Assembly (NCBI GenBank): GCA_017431685.1
Contig: JAFRKO010000010.1
Span: 146,512-210,511 of the forward strand
Source of the DNA: Mogibacterium sp.
GTDB taxonomy: Bacteria; Bacillota; Clostridia; Peptostreptococcales; Anaerovoracaceae
Length of the DNA: 64,000 nt
Direction of reading: 5' to 3'
Below, piece after piece: positions 8,767 to 17,479 of the stretch; position 1 is the first letter of the stretch, and every line of letters begins with the position of its first letter. The position numbers and the translations under genes were made by a program. Below the pieces are notes generated by a model. The model did not search any database. It saw nothing but the letters and a program-made list of their open reading frames with translations, and was not told the DNA's origin.

Positions 8767-11760
8767 TTATGCTAATAAATATGCGTAGTTTTCCTTTACT
8801 GCTTTGATGAATGCAGCTATACCTTCAGGCAGAGCGCACTTCGGATCTGCCATATCGTAGTCTGCGGCATTTCCGAACAGTCTTACGCGCACCTTTTCTC
8901 CTTCGAGCGGCAGGAAACCGTTGTTCTCGCTATCTGCGAAGTCTTCCTCGCTCCAGAACAGAGTGAATTTGTCCTTGTATGGACGTCCGCTGTACGGGCA
9001 GAATATTGCGCAGTTGCCGCACTCGTTGCACATTCCGTCGACGTGCAGGATCTGCGGTTTTTCGAAGAACGGAACATCGATGACGACATTGGCTCTGTTA
9101 GGGCATACGTCTGCGCAGACCTCACATACTGTTGAGCATCCGAGGCATCTGTTATCCGGCTTGTCTGCAGGAGGATCAACAAGGTCGCCCTTACGTGCGA
9201 GCAGCTTCTCCATGTCACCCTTTGCATCCAGATCAGCATACTTGCTGAAGTCAGCTCCGATGATTGCCGCAGCAATGGTCTGTGCATCAGCGATAGCCTT
9301 TACTACTGTAGCCGGACCTCTTCTGCAGTCTCCTGCTGCGTAGAGTCCAGGTACTGTTGTCATGAGATTCTCATCAACGACAGGTTTGCCCTTGCCGTCG
9401 ATCTCCGCGCCTGCAGCTTCGTACAGACCGGTCTTTATTCTCTCACCAACAGCGCAGATAACTGCTGTTGCAGGTACCTCACAGAATTCGCCTGTTCCCA
9501 CAGGTGAACGTCTGCCGCTTGCGTCAGGCTCTCCGAGCACGTTCTTCTCGCACTTCAGAACGCCGTTCTCGACGCCTTCCGGTGCGAGGAGTTCCATGAA
9601 CTCTACTCCGTCCTCGATTGCCATTACCAGCTCTTCCTCGTCAGCAGGCATGTTTCTTCTGTCTCTTCTGTAAACGAGGCGTACATGCTCTACTCCCGGC
9701 TGTATCTTTGCAGCTCTTGCAACGTCCATTGCGGTATTGCCGCCGCCGATGACGACTACGTCAGTGCCGAGATCGATCGATCCAGGTGCAGCCTTTACTT
9801 TCTCGAGGAACTCGAGAGCATCATACTCTTCGCCATATTTCAGAGCCTTGCGGCCGTGTGCCCATGCTCCGATCGCAACGATGATGTCCGTGAAGCCCTC
9901 ATCCTTAAGCTCCTGTACTGAAGCGATCTCTCTGCCAGTTACCATTTTTGCGCCATATGCAGAGCAGAGTGCAACATCCTTGTCGAGAGCGTCATCGCCG
10001 ATCCTGAAGCCAGGAATTACGTAGCGAGGTACTCCGCCCATCTTGTCATTCTTCTCGAACACTGTTACATCTGCGCCTGCGCGGCTGAGGAACGATGCTG
10101 CTGCAAGGCCTGCAGGGCCTCCGCCGATAACAGCTACCTTCTTGTCTGCAGCTGCTGCAGCCTTGAGCTGAGGCAGCACCTTGTCGAATCCTGCTTCGGC
10201 AGCCATCAGCTTCACCTCGCGGATCCTGAGTGCGGATTCATAGTGGTTTCTCATGCACCTGTCAGCGCATGTGTGCGGACAAATCGTTCCTGTAGTGAAA
10301 GGCAGAGCGTTCTTTTCGAGAATAATCTTAAGAGCGTCTTCTACTCTGCCCTCTTCCATAGCCTCCAGATATGCAGGGATATCCTGCTCGATCGGGCATC
10401 CGCCGCTGCATGGAGCGTGGAAGCAGTCGAGCATCGGAAGTTCCTCATCGCTCTTGCGATTAGGAAGCGGCTTGATAGGCTTCTGGTTCCTCGGTCCCTG
10501 AGACATCTCAACAAGAGCTCCTACCTTTTCGATATCCACTCCGCTGAATCTCTCATTGCCGCAGTCCATCAGCTTCTCGCCTATCTGCGACATTCTCTGA
10601 TATCCGCCCGGTTTCAGGATGGTTGTAGCCATCGTGATAGGCCAGATGCCTGCTTCGAAGATCTCCTTGATGTTGAAGTAGTCAGCACCGCCGGAGTAGC
10701 TGATCCTGAGCTTGCCGTTGAACTGTTTCGAAATCTTTTCAGCAAGGTAAATGCTCAGCGGGAACAGGCTGCGTCCGGCCATGTACATTTCTTCCGAAGG
10801 AAGCTCGCCGGCTTTTACATCTACAGGGAATGTGTTGGTCAGCTTTACGCCGAACTCGAGACCCTTCTCGTCACAGAGTGCCTGCAGTCTCTCAAACATC
10901 GGGACTGCATCTTCCCACTGAAGGTCTTCGAGGAAGTGGTGATCGTCAAATGCGATGTAGTCGAATCCGAGCGAGTCGAGGCGCTTTCTGGCGAATTCGT
11001 ATCCGAGCAGTGTCGGGTTGCACTTTATGAATGTGTTGAGGCCCTTCTCTGTGATGAGATAGGAAGCTATTCTCTCGATCTCATCCGGCGGGCATCCGTG
11101 CAGAGTCGACTCGGTGATGGAGTTCGAGATCCTTGCAGGAATTGCCTTTATGAAGTCCTCATCTACGTTTTTGAATCTGCCGTCCTTTGCAGCCTGCAGC
11201 GATACTGCCATGGCTTCCCTGAACACATCCGTGTCCGATGCATCCTTCATCTCTTCGATGTACTTGTTTACCTTTGGTGTCTTGATACCTTCCAGGTCAT
11301 ATCCTACCGACATGTTGAATACGAAACCGTCAGGATCACCGAGTCCAAGCTCCTTAGCGAGGATCTTGCAGACGAACCAGGCCTTTACGTACTCTTCGTA
11401 AGCCTGCGGTACATACAGCTCTGTAGACCACTCGCAGTTGTAGCATTCATCGTGAGCGGTGATGCATGGCTTTGCAACGCATGCTGCAAGTTCTGCACCG
11501 TCCATTACCTGTACTGTCTTGAGCTCGAAGAATCTTGAGCCGGCAACATATGATGCGATTATGTTCTGAGCCAGCTGCGTATTAGGACCGGCAGCAGGTC
11601 CGAACGGTGACTCTATCTTCTCATCAAAGATAGGAAGAGCCTGGCCGTTTGTGTGTTTTACCAGTTTGGAAACACCGAAGATGCTTCCGCTTTTTTCATA
11701 CTCGTCCAGTACCCAGTTCAGCAGTTGCTTATAAGGCATTGGTCGCATAATATCACTCAT
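8767..11760 (-). CDS. ygfK: YgfK, Fe-S flavoprotein oxidoreductase (annotated elsewhere as putative selenate reductase subunit)
   Basis: A 997-residue multidomain cytoplasmic oxidoreductase. Residues 1-420 form a dihydroorotate/dihydropyrimidine-dehydrogenase-like barrel. Residues about 445-520 carry the GltD-type Fe-S helical domain (CFHAPCSGGCP, CPHTCADRC). An FAD/NAD(P) domain follows with KVAVIGGGPAGLAAA at 541-555 and VVVIGGGNTAMDVARAA later. C-terminal clusters (CLGCSTVCEVCADVCP and CNECGNCAIFCP) lie at roughly 870-930. The layout mimics dihydropyrimidine dehydrogenase, which suits NAD(P)H-linked purine-ring reduction or electron transfer. In published gut-bacterial work ygfK belongs to the urate-degradation gene set; the selenate-reductase name is probably misleading. 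The start has GGAGG six bases upstream, and an unusual hairpin separates it from ssnA. Confidence 0.93.
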   Translation of the reverse strand: MSDIMRPMPYKQLLNWVLDEYEKSGSIFGVSKLVKHTNGQALPIFDEKIESPFGPAAGPNTQLAQNIIASYVAGSRFFELKTVQVMDGAELAACVAKPCITAHDECYNCEWSTELYVPQAYEEYVKAWFVCKILAKELGLGDPDGFVFNMSVGYDLEGIKTPKVNKYIEEMKDASDTDVFREAMAVSLQAAKDGRFKNVDEDFIKAIPARISNSITESTLHGCPPDEIERIASYLITEKGLNTFIKCNPTLLGYEFARKRLDSLGFDYIAFDDHHFLEDLQWEDAVPMFERLQALCDEKGLEFGVKLTNTFPVDVKAGELPSEEMYMAGRSLFPLSIYLAEKISKQFNGKLRISYSGGADYFNIKEIFEAGIWPITMATTILKPGGYQRMSQIGEKLMDCGNERFSGVDIEKVGALVEMSQGPRNQKPIKPLPNRKSDEELPMLDCFHAPCSGGCPIEQDIPAYLEAMEEGRVEDALKIILEKNALPFTTGTICPHTCADRCMRNHYESALRIREVKLMAAEAGFDKVLPQLKAAAAADKKVAVIGGGPAGLAAASFLSRAGADVTVFEKNDKMGGVPRYVIPGFRIGDDALDKDVALCSAYGAKMVTGREIASVQELKDEGFTDIIVAIGAWAHGRKALKYGEEYDALEFLEKVKAAPGSIDLGTDVVVIGGGNTAMDVARAAKIQPGVEHVRLVYRRDRRNMPADEEELVMAIEDGVEFMELLAPEGVENGVLKCEKNVLGEPDASGRRSPVGTGEFCEVPATAVICAVGERIKTGLYEAAGAEIDGKGKPVVDENLMTTVPGLYAAGDCRRGPATVVKAIADAQTIAAAIIGADFSKYADLDAKGDMEKLLARKGDLVDPPADKPDNRCLGCSTVCEVCADVCPNRANVVIDVPFFEKPQILHVDGMCNECGNCAIFCPYSGRPYKDKFTLFWSEEDFADSENNGFLPLEGEKVRVRLFGNAADYDMADPKCALPEGIAAFIKAVKENYAYLLA

Positions 11761-11804
11761 ACAATACCTCCGTTCATATCTTTATCTACATCTAAATTAC
11801 GATT

Positions 11805-11849
11805 GTGAAGGCTCAAAAGTGTCCGAGCGAGGAACTTTTGAGGCTTCAC
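11805..11849 (-). repeat. Intercistronic inverted repeat between ssnA and ygfK
   Basis: Two 16-base arms (11805-11820 and 11834-11849) pair with a single mismatch around a 13-base loop. The repeat begins directly after the ssnA stop codon. No U-tract follows on the minus strand, so it is unlikely to be a simple terminator. It could stabilise the upstream mRNA, be a processing site, or reduce read-through into ygfK. The gap between ssnA and ygfK (89 bases) is much longer than most others in this operon. Confidence 0.7.
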
Positions 11850-13190
11850 CTAGTATTCGCGATGATTTAATTCGCCCCAGAGCTTCTTGCTCTGCTCGAG
11901 TGTCCAGGCGTTGATTGCTTCTTCGTCTATATCTACGAATTCTCTGTCCTTATACAGGACCTTACCGTTGATTATCGTTGTTCTGCAGTTCTTGCCCATC
12001 ATTCCGAAGATCATATGGCCGTCGATGTTCTCGTCTGAGAACGGTGTGAACGGCTTGTAATCCATTACGATGACGTCGGCTGCAGCGCCCTCCTTCAGGA
12101 TGCCCAGAGGCTTCTTGAAGTACTTGGCAGCGATCTTTCTGTTGTTCTCGAAGAGCATCGTGACATCCTCACCCCATGCGACGTTCGGCATTGCTGCGTT
12201 GTGTCTCTGGATGATAAGGAATACCTTAAGGCTCTCGAGCATGTCGTGTGTATATGCGTCGGTGCCCATGCCGACCGTGATGCCTTTTGCCATCATCTGA
12301 AGCACAGGAGCGCATCCTACTGCGTTGCCCATGTTGGACTCAGGATTGTTGACTACCATTGTGCCGGTCTCCTTGATGATGTCCATCTCAGCCGGGCTCA
12401 CGTGGATGCAGTGTCCGAGCAGTGTCCTGTCTCCGAGCAGGCCGTTGTAGAGCAGTCTGTTGATTGGCTTGCAGCCGTAGTTTCTGAGGCTGTCATAAAC
12501 GTCGTTCATGCCCTCGGATACATGGATGTGGAATCCTGTCATGCCGTTATTGGCCTCTACCATCTTTTCGAATGTCTTGTCCGAAATGGTGAAGAGAGCA
12601 TGTCCGCCGAACATGGCTTTGATCATGTCGTCATCCTCTTTGATGGCCCACTTAGCGAACTCAGCGTTCTCCTGGATGCTCTGAGCGGTCTTCTCTTCTC
12701 CGTCTCTCTCAGATACCTCGTAGCAGAGGCATGATCTCATTCCGAGCTCCTTTGCGACATCCTTGATAGCGAAGAGTGATCCAGGAATCTCGCAGAAGCT
12801 TGCGTGATGGTCGAAGATCGTAGTAACACCGTCTCTGATGCAGTCCAGGATCGTTGCATATGCACATGCTTTGGTGCCGTCAATCGTCAGATGTCTGTCG
12901 ATGTTCCACCATGTGCCGTCAAGCACCTCGAAGAAGTTTGTCGGGTTGTTTCCTGCAATTGCGAGTCCCCTGGCAAGGCCTGAGTAGATATGTGTATGCG
13001 CATTGATAAGACCCGGCATGATGATGCCGCCTTTTGCATCTACAAACTCCGCATCAGGATAAGCTGCCTTCATGTCTGCGAACGATCCAACCGCCTTGAT
13101 GACTTCTCCATCGATGACGACCGCGCCGTCCTTCAGATAAGGAAACTCCGGATCCCTTGTAATTAGTTGTCCGTTACCTATTAAAAGCAT
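11850..13190 (-). CDS. ssnA: SsnA-type aminohydrolase
   Basis: A 446-residue amidohydrolase-superfamily enzyme, related to guanine deaminase and TRZ/ATZ hydrolases and equal in length to E. coli SsnA. The N-terminal metal motif NAHTH is at residues 63-67, followed by FHIHVSEG, a GHCIHVS histidine and GMGTDAYTHD near the C terminus. It is cytoplasmic. In purine-degradation clusters SsnA is proposed to act on a purine-derived ring or amidine; the reaction is not proven. The start follows AGGGAGG seven bases upstream, 21 bases after the xdhD stop. It is most likely co-transcribed with xdhD and ygfK. Confidence 0.92.
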   Translation of the reverse strand: MLLIGNGQLITRDPEFPYLKDGAVVIDGEVIKAVGSFADMKAAYPDAEFVDAKGGIIMPGLINAHTHIYSGLARGLAIAGNNPTNFFEVLDGTWWNIDRHLTIDGTKACAYATILDCIRDGVTTIFDHHASFCEIPGSLFAIKDVAKELGMRSCLCYEVSERDGEEKTAQSIQENAEFAKWAIKEDDDMIKAMFGGHALFTISDKTFEKMVEANNGMTGFHIHVSEGMNDVYDSLRNYGCKPINRLLYNGLLGDRTLLGHCIHVSPAEMDIIKETGTMVVNNPESNMGNAVGCAPVLQMMAKGITVGMGTDAYTHDMLESLKVFLIIQRHNAAMPNVAWGEDVTMLFENNRKIAAKYFKKPLGILKEGAAADVIVMDYKPFTPFSDENIDGHMIFGMMGKNCRTTIINGKVLYKDREFVDIDEEAINAWTLEQSKKLWGELNHREY

Positions 13191-13211
13191 GTCTGATCCT
13201 CCCTTCCTGTG

Positions 13212-16094
13212 TTACTGTATCTTTCCAAGTTCTCTAAGTATCTTTTCAGGTGTCATAGGCCAGCTGCGTATCCATACGCCGCAGGCATCGTGTATGGCGT
13301 TTCCGATCGCCGGAGCTGCGCCGTTGCAGGCGATCTCAGATATGGACTTGGCGCCGAACGGTCCGTCCGGGTCATCCACGTCGATAAGCACTGCCTTGAA
13401 GTCATCCGGCTGCTCAGAGATCATCGGCACACCGTAATCAGTCATTGTTGCGTTCACACAGCGTCCGTCTTTATCGAGTATCATGTCCTCATACAGGGTA
13501 TGTCCGATCGACTTGAGAGCCGCACCGTACATCTGGCAGAGCGCAGCCTCTGGGTTTATAGGCGTGCCTGCATCCTGTATCGCATAGAACTTCTGAACCT
13601 TGACTTCACCGGTCTTAACGTTCACAGCTACCTGTGCAAAGTGTGCTCCGTAAGGTACAGACGATGCTGCTGTAGTGAAGCTTCCCGGTGCGATGAGGTG
13701 CCCGCGTCCGGTTCCTGAAGTAGCTGTGTGGATGATATCGTAATACGATAACTCTTTACCGGTCTTCTTCGATCTTGCCACTCCAGGCCAGTCAACTTCT
13801 ATGTCTTCCTTGTCTTCTCCGAGCTGATATGCCGCCTCATCCAGGATCTTTTCCTTCAGATTCGTGGATGCAACTACTGCTGCATTGCCGCTGAAGAAGG
13901 TTCCTGATGAAGCGTATGAGCCTGTATCGAAAGCACCGGAGTCAGTATCGCCTGAAAGCACGGTTATCCTCTCCAATGGTACGCAGAGAATGTCGCTGGC
14001 GACCTTTGCAATGATGGTGTCAAGTCCGGTTCCGATATCCGCTGCTCCTGAGAGCACGATTATCGATCCGTCCATCTCGAGCTTGGCTATTGCGTTCGCG
14101 TGGTCAAGTCCAGGGAGTCCCGAACCCTGCATTATCATCGCAAAGCCCTTGCCGATCTTCCAGTCAGGATCATCGCTTTCTTCACGCTTGCCCCACTCTA
14201 TCATGTCGCAGCCCTTCTCGACCGCCTCTCTGAGTCCGCAGGATCCTACAGGTACTACATTTCCTTCACGGCCTTCGCCGAGTCCCTTGAGGATCTCGAG
14301 CATGTAGCCCTCTTCGACGTGGTTTTTGAGCACCATCTCCTTGTAGTCGACACCCAGCTTGTCTGCGAGCTCGCACATCGCCATCATGAGGCCGTATGTG
14401 CCCTTAGGCGTGCCGTAGCCCTGATAAGCTCCTGCCGGAGGAGTATTGGTGTAGTAGATCGTGAGATCGTATTTCATGTTGTCGCACTTGAACAGCGGCA
14501 GGGTCTTTGAGCAGCTGTTCATAGGCACTGTCAGTGCGTGGTTTCCGTAAGGTCCGGTATTTGCGTCTACTTTCATGTAGATGCCTGTGATGGATCCGTC
14601 CTTCTTGCCGCCCATCTTTACATGGACGCGCATCGGGTGCCTTGTGGAGTTGGCGATGAACTCCTCTTCACGTGTGTTGTGGTAAAGCACAGGTCTGCCG
14701 GTGACGAAAGCCGCGTATGCAGTCAGATCCTCTACCAGAATGTCCTGTTTGGATCCGTATCCGCCTCCTACTCTGGTCTTTATTACGTGTATCTTGTTTT
14801 CAGAGAGACCTGTGACCCAGCTGACGATGCGGCGCACATGGTAAGGGACCTGCGTGCTCGCATATATGATGAGTCTTCCGTTCTCGATTTTAGAGAAGCA
14901 GATATGTGTCTCAAGAGGCGTGTGCTGGATCTGGCTGGTCTGGTACGTAGCCTCGACGACTGCGTCAGCTTCTTCGAATGCCTTGTCGACATCTCCTATG
15001 CCGCCGTGGTTTGCCGCAGCCACATTATGCAGTATGTCACCGTGCAGAGGGAACTGGTATACTACCTTTCCCTCTCTCTCATCGCCCGAGAGCTTCGCGT
15101 TATACTCATCCAGGTCAGCCGGTGCGCCTGAGTTATACTGTACTCTTCCGTTATGCACCAGCGGAGCACCTTCTGCCATTGCCTCCTCGACCGTAAATAC
15201 GGCATCCAGAGGCTCGTATTCCACTTCGATGAGATCACGTGCCTTTATCGCTTCTTCGAGCGTCTCAGCAACGATAGCGGCCACACGGTCACCTACGTGT
15301 CTTACTTTCTTATTGATCAGCTTCCTGTCATGAGGTGACGGTTCAGGGTTGCCCTGTCCGGCCGACATGTAGGTCGCATCCGAGCAGTTAAATGCCGTGA
15401 TTATCTTTAAAACTCCCGGCAGAGCTTCTGCTTTCGATGTATCTATTTTATTGACATATGCCTGTGCGTAAGGCGAGCGGAGAACCACCATGTAGCAGGT
15501 GTCATCGTCCACATAATCCTCAACGAACGCCCTCTCGCCCGATACGAGCTGTGGAGCATCGATCTTAGGTTTCACTTTGCCTACAGCCTTGAGATGAGGT
15601 CTGAACTCAGGCGCTATCTTCGACTGGTATTTCCCCGTAGCGATCTTTTCTTTTATCAGATCGGCCGCCAGGTAATAATGCTCGTAACTGGCATCTCTTA
15701 TGAATATTCCGGACAGTGCATCTTTTACTTCTTCTCTTGACGGCATCGGATTGTTCTCGAACAGCCATGTCATCAGAAGTGCTGCTGCAGGAGCGTTATA
15801 CGCGCTCTGTACGACTCCCGCATCGATTAGAGCCTGCTGCACTACCGAAAGGTGCATCGAATCTCCGAGGCTGTCAGGAGTAACGATCTTGCATCCTTCC
15901 ACTTCACCTGCAAGTATCAGATTCGAGAATACCGGCGTACCGTTGAGCAGTACTGTATCACTTCCGCAGAATCCTTCAGCATCATCGCTGTCGCGGACGG
16001 CAAAGTTGCCGTTCATCAGAAGCATCTCACGAAGCCTCTTTGTAGGGTCGATATCGAATGACCGTTTTTTGCCGTTTATGGTACAACTGATCAT
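13212..16094 (-). CDS. xdhD: XdhD-type molybdenum hydroxylase with degenerate Fe-S domain
   Basis: A 960-residue xanthine dehydrogenase homologue. The Mo domain has GGGYGSKQD, AYQGYGTPKG, GSYASSGTFFSGNA and the catalytic glutamate in FGAKSISEI. The first 140 residues align with a [2Fe-2S] domain but have lost nearly all ligands. Only C43 remains in the first cluster region, QCGFC has become QSAYN (96-100) and CRCTGY has become IRDASY (132-137). From memory, E. coli XdhD shows the same loss, so this identifies an orthologue rather than a broken gene. The FAD subunit ygfM lies two bases upstream; Fe-S clusters would have to come from XdhC or another partner. The start has a strong GGAGG seven bases away. 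Confidence 0.93.
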   Translation of the reverse strand: MISCTINGKKRSFDIDPTKRLREMLLMNGNFAVRDSDDAEGFCGSDTVLLNGTPVFSNLILAGEVEGCKIVTPDSLGDSMHLSVVQQALIDAGVVQSAYNAPAAALLMTWLFENNPMPSREEVKDALSGIFIRDASYEHYYLAADLIKEKIATGKYQSKIAPEFRPHLKAVGKVKPKIDAPQLVSGERAFVEDYVDDDTCYMVVLRSPYAQAYVNKIDTSKAEALPGVLKIITAFNCSDATYMSAGQGNPEPSPHDRKLINKKVRHVGDRVAAIVAETLEEAIKARDLIEVEYEPLDAVFTVEEAMAEGAPLVHNGRVQYNSGAPADLDEYNAKLSGDEREGKVVYQFPLHGDILHNVAAANHGGIGDVDKAFEEADAVVEATYQTSQIQHTPLETHICFSKIENGRLIIYASTQVPYHVRRIVSWVTGLSENKIHVIKTRVGGGYGSKQDILVEDLTAYAAFVTGRPVLYHNTREEEFIANSTRHPMRVHVKMGGKKDGSITGIYMKVDANTGPYGNHALTVPMNSCSKTLPLFKCDNMKYDLTIYYTNTPPAGAYQGYGTPKGTYGLMMAMCELADKLGVDYKEMVLKNHVEEGYMLEILKGLGEGREGNVVPVGSCGLREAVEKGCDMIEWGKREESDDPDWKIGKGFAMIMQGSGLPGLDHANAIAKLEMDGSIIVLSGAADIGTGLDTIIAKVASDILCVPLERITVLSGDTDSGAFDTGSYASSGTFFSGNAAVVASTNLKEKILDEAAYQLGEDKEDIEVDWPGVARSKKTGKELSYYDIIHTATSGTGRGHLIAPGSFTTAASSVPYGAHFAQVAVNVKTGEVKVQKFYAIQDAGTPINPEAALCQMYGAALKSIGHTLYEDMILDKDGRCVNATMTDYGVPMISEQPDDFKAVLIDVDDPDGPFGAKSISEIACNGAAPAIGNAIHDACGVWIRSWPMTPEKILRELGKIQ

Positions 16095-16096
16095 GT

Positions 16097-16900
16097 CTAT
16101 ACCTCCTTCCCTGCGAGCTTACTGTGTAAGCCGAAAGCTGTCACACCTATCAGATAGCGTTTATACGCATCGCTCCCGAACATATCATCTGCAGTCTCGA
16201 GCCCGGTGCAGACTCTGACCATTTCAATGATCTCATCCTCACTTATTTCCGGGTTTTCGCGGAATGCTTTTTCGAGGTCACAGAAATACAGCAGACCGAC
16301 GTTTTTGACGGCACCATACAGAGATATGCCTTCATCGGTCATTGCTGCGCTCATGGTGAGCACCGCGTGACTCTGGGCAGTGTTAGCATAGCGCTTTGAT
16401 ACTGCCTTTATGTTTTTCGGTACGATGACTGCCGTAATAAGCATGTCCCCGCCTGCTTCCACAGCTTCCATATAGGAATAGGCAGACATTTTTTCCGTTC
16501 CGTCTGCCCTGAGGACTTCAAGCTCAGCGTGCACGGCGAAGAGCACAGGCAGCATATACGAGTCGTCTCTGAGAGCCGCGATGTTGCCGCCTATCGTCGC
16601 CATATTTCGCTTTGTACGAGAAGCCATGAAGTGTGCCGCTTCCTTAAGATATGCCGGCACTTTTTCTGACTCTGCGATCTGCTGAAAGGTACACATCGCT
16701 CCGATGCACACATTGTCACCTGCGTCTTTGATTTCATTAAGGCCGGCGCATTTTTTCAGCGAAATCAGCGTGTCTGCAGCTGCCGCGGCATCAGAACCCA
16801 GACGGTTGACCTCGGTTCCGCCTGCGATAAAGACTGCCGTCGCATTCTTTGCGCCGATAGCCTCTTCAGGGCTTTTTGCCATTAACAGTTGAGTTGCCAT
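16097..16900 (-). CDS. ygfM: YgfM, FAD-binding subunit of molybdenum hydroxylase
   Basis: A 267-residue protein of the CO dehydrogenase/xanthine dehydrogenase medium-subunit family. The FAD pyrophosphate motif VFIAGGTEVNRLG is near residues 28-40, and a second motif MATIGGNIAAL is at about 100. Length is near E. coli YgfM. It ends two bases before the xdhD start, so the pair is probably translationally coupled and forms one enzyme. The FAD would relay electrons from molybdenum to NAD or another acceptor, but in XdhD the usual Fe-S bridge is missing. The ribosome-binding site is GGAG seven bases before ATG. Confidence 0.88.
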   Translation of the reverse strand: MATQLLMAKSPEEAIGAKNATAVFIAGGTEVNRLGSDAAAAADTLISLKKCAGLNEIKDAGDNVCIGAMCTFQQIAESEKVPAYLKEAAHFMASRTKRNMATIGGNIAALRDDSYMLPVLFAVHAELEVLRADGTEKMSAYSYMEAVEAGGDMLITAVIVPKNIKAVSKRYANTAQSHAVLTMSAAMTDEGISLYGAVKNVGLLYFCDLEKAFRENPEISEDEIIEMVRVCTGLETADDMFGSDAYKRYLIGVTAFGLHSKLAGKEV

Positions 16901-16927
16901 AATTGATCTCCTTTTTGTTCCTGTACC

Positions 16928-17479
16928 CTATTTGAAAGGCATCGGTTCAGGATATTCCGTGATGCCCTGCGAATTGACAAGTTCTGCCTCTTCATACTTG
17001 CCGAGATGTCTCAGCATGGTCTTCTTGACTGCGCGGAAGATGTTCTCATATCCGGTGCATCTGCAGAGATGTCCGGAAAGAGCTTTCCTGAGCTCGTCAT
17101 CTGTATACTCCCTGCCCGAATTTACTATCTCCCAGCTCGTCATGATGAAGCCCGGTGTGCAGAATCCGCACTGTATGGCTCCCTCATCGACGAAAGCCTG
17201 CTGGATATCCGAGAGTTCTCCGCCCGGACCTGTAAGTCCCTCGAGAGTCCAGATTTCCTTGCCTTCAGCCCATACTGCGAGATATATGCAGGAGTTGAAG
17301 CCCTCACCGTTGATGATAACAGTGCAGGCGCCGCACTCTCCCACTTCGCAGCCCTTCTTGACTGAGGTCAGATGAAGGTCATTACGCAGCATGTCAGTGA
17401 GTGACGAGCGTACGTCAACGATCTGCTCTATCTCCTTGCCGTTGACAGTGCAGTGAACCACTTTATACTGTTTAGCCAT
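16928..17479 (-). CDS. xdhC: Xanthine dehydrogenase iron-sulfur subunit
   Basis: A 183-residue [2Fe-2S] subunit. Plant-type ligands are C44, C49, C52 and C64 (CEVGECGAC... SC), and the second cluster has QCGFCTPGF and CRCTGYENI. The C-terminal tail is about 25 residues longer than in E. coli XdhC. It forms the small subunit of the three-subunit XdhABC enzyme, and may also serve the cysteine-poor XdhD (inference). It overlaps the end of xdhB by eight bases, with a GGAGGTGAG site inside xdhB, indicating translational coupling. This is the electron-transfer xdhC, not the XdhC/CoxI maturation factor at 24500. Confidence 0.93.
   Translation of the reverse strand: MAKQYKVVHCTVNGKEIEQIVDVRSSLTDMLRNDLHLTSVKKGCEVGECGACTVIINGEGFNSCIYLAVWAEGKEIWTLEGLTGPGGELSDIQQAFVDEGAIQCGFCTPGFIMTSWEIVNSGREYTDDELRKALSGHLCRCTGYENIFRAVKKTMLRHLGKYEEAELVNSQGITEYPEPMPFK

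Noticed and set aside
10243..11538. Long plus-strand open frame opposite ygfK (431 codons)
   Set aside because: It lies wholly antisense to a strongly conserved gene, has no ribosome-binding site, and its translation has no recognisable domain. The same applies to the other long antisense frames at 3923-4645, 44607-45446 and 53359-54414.
13212..16094. XdhD as a pseudogene because of its cysteine-poor Fe-S domain
   Set aside because: The frame is intact over 960 codons, the Mo domain is complete, and the same loss is recalled for E. coli XdhD, so it is a conserved trait.
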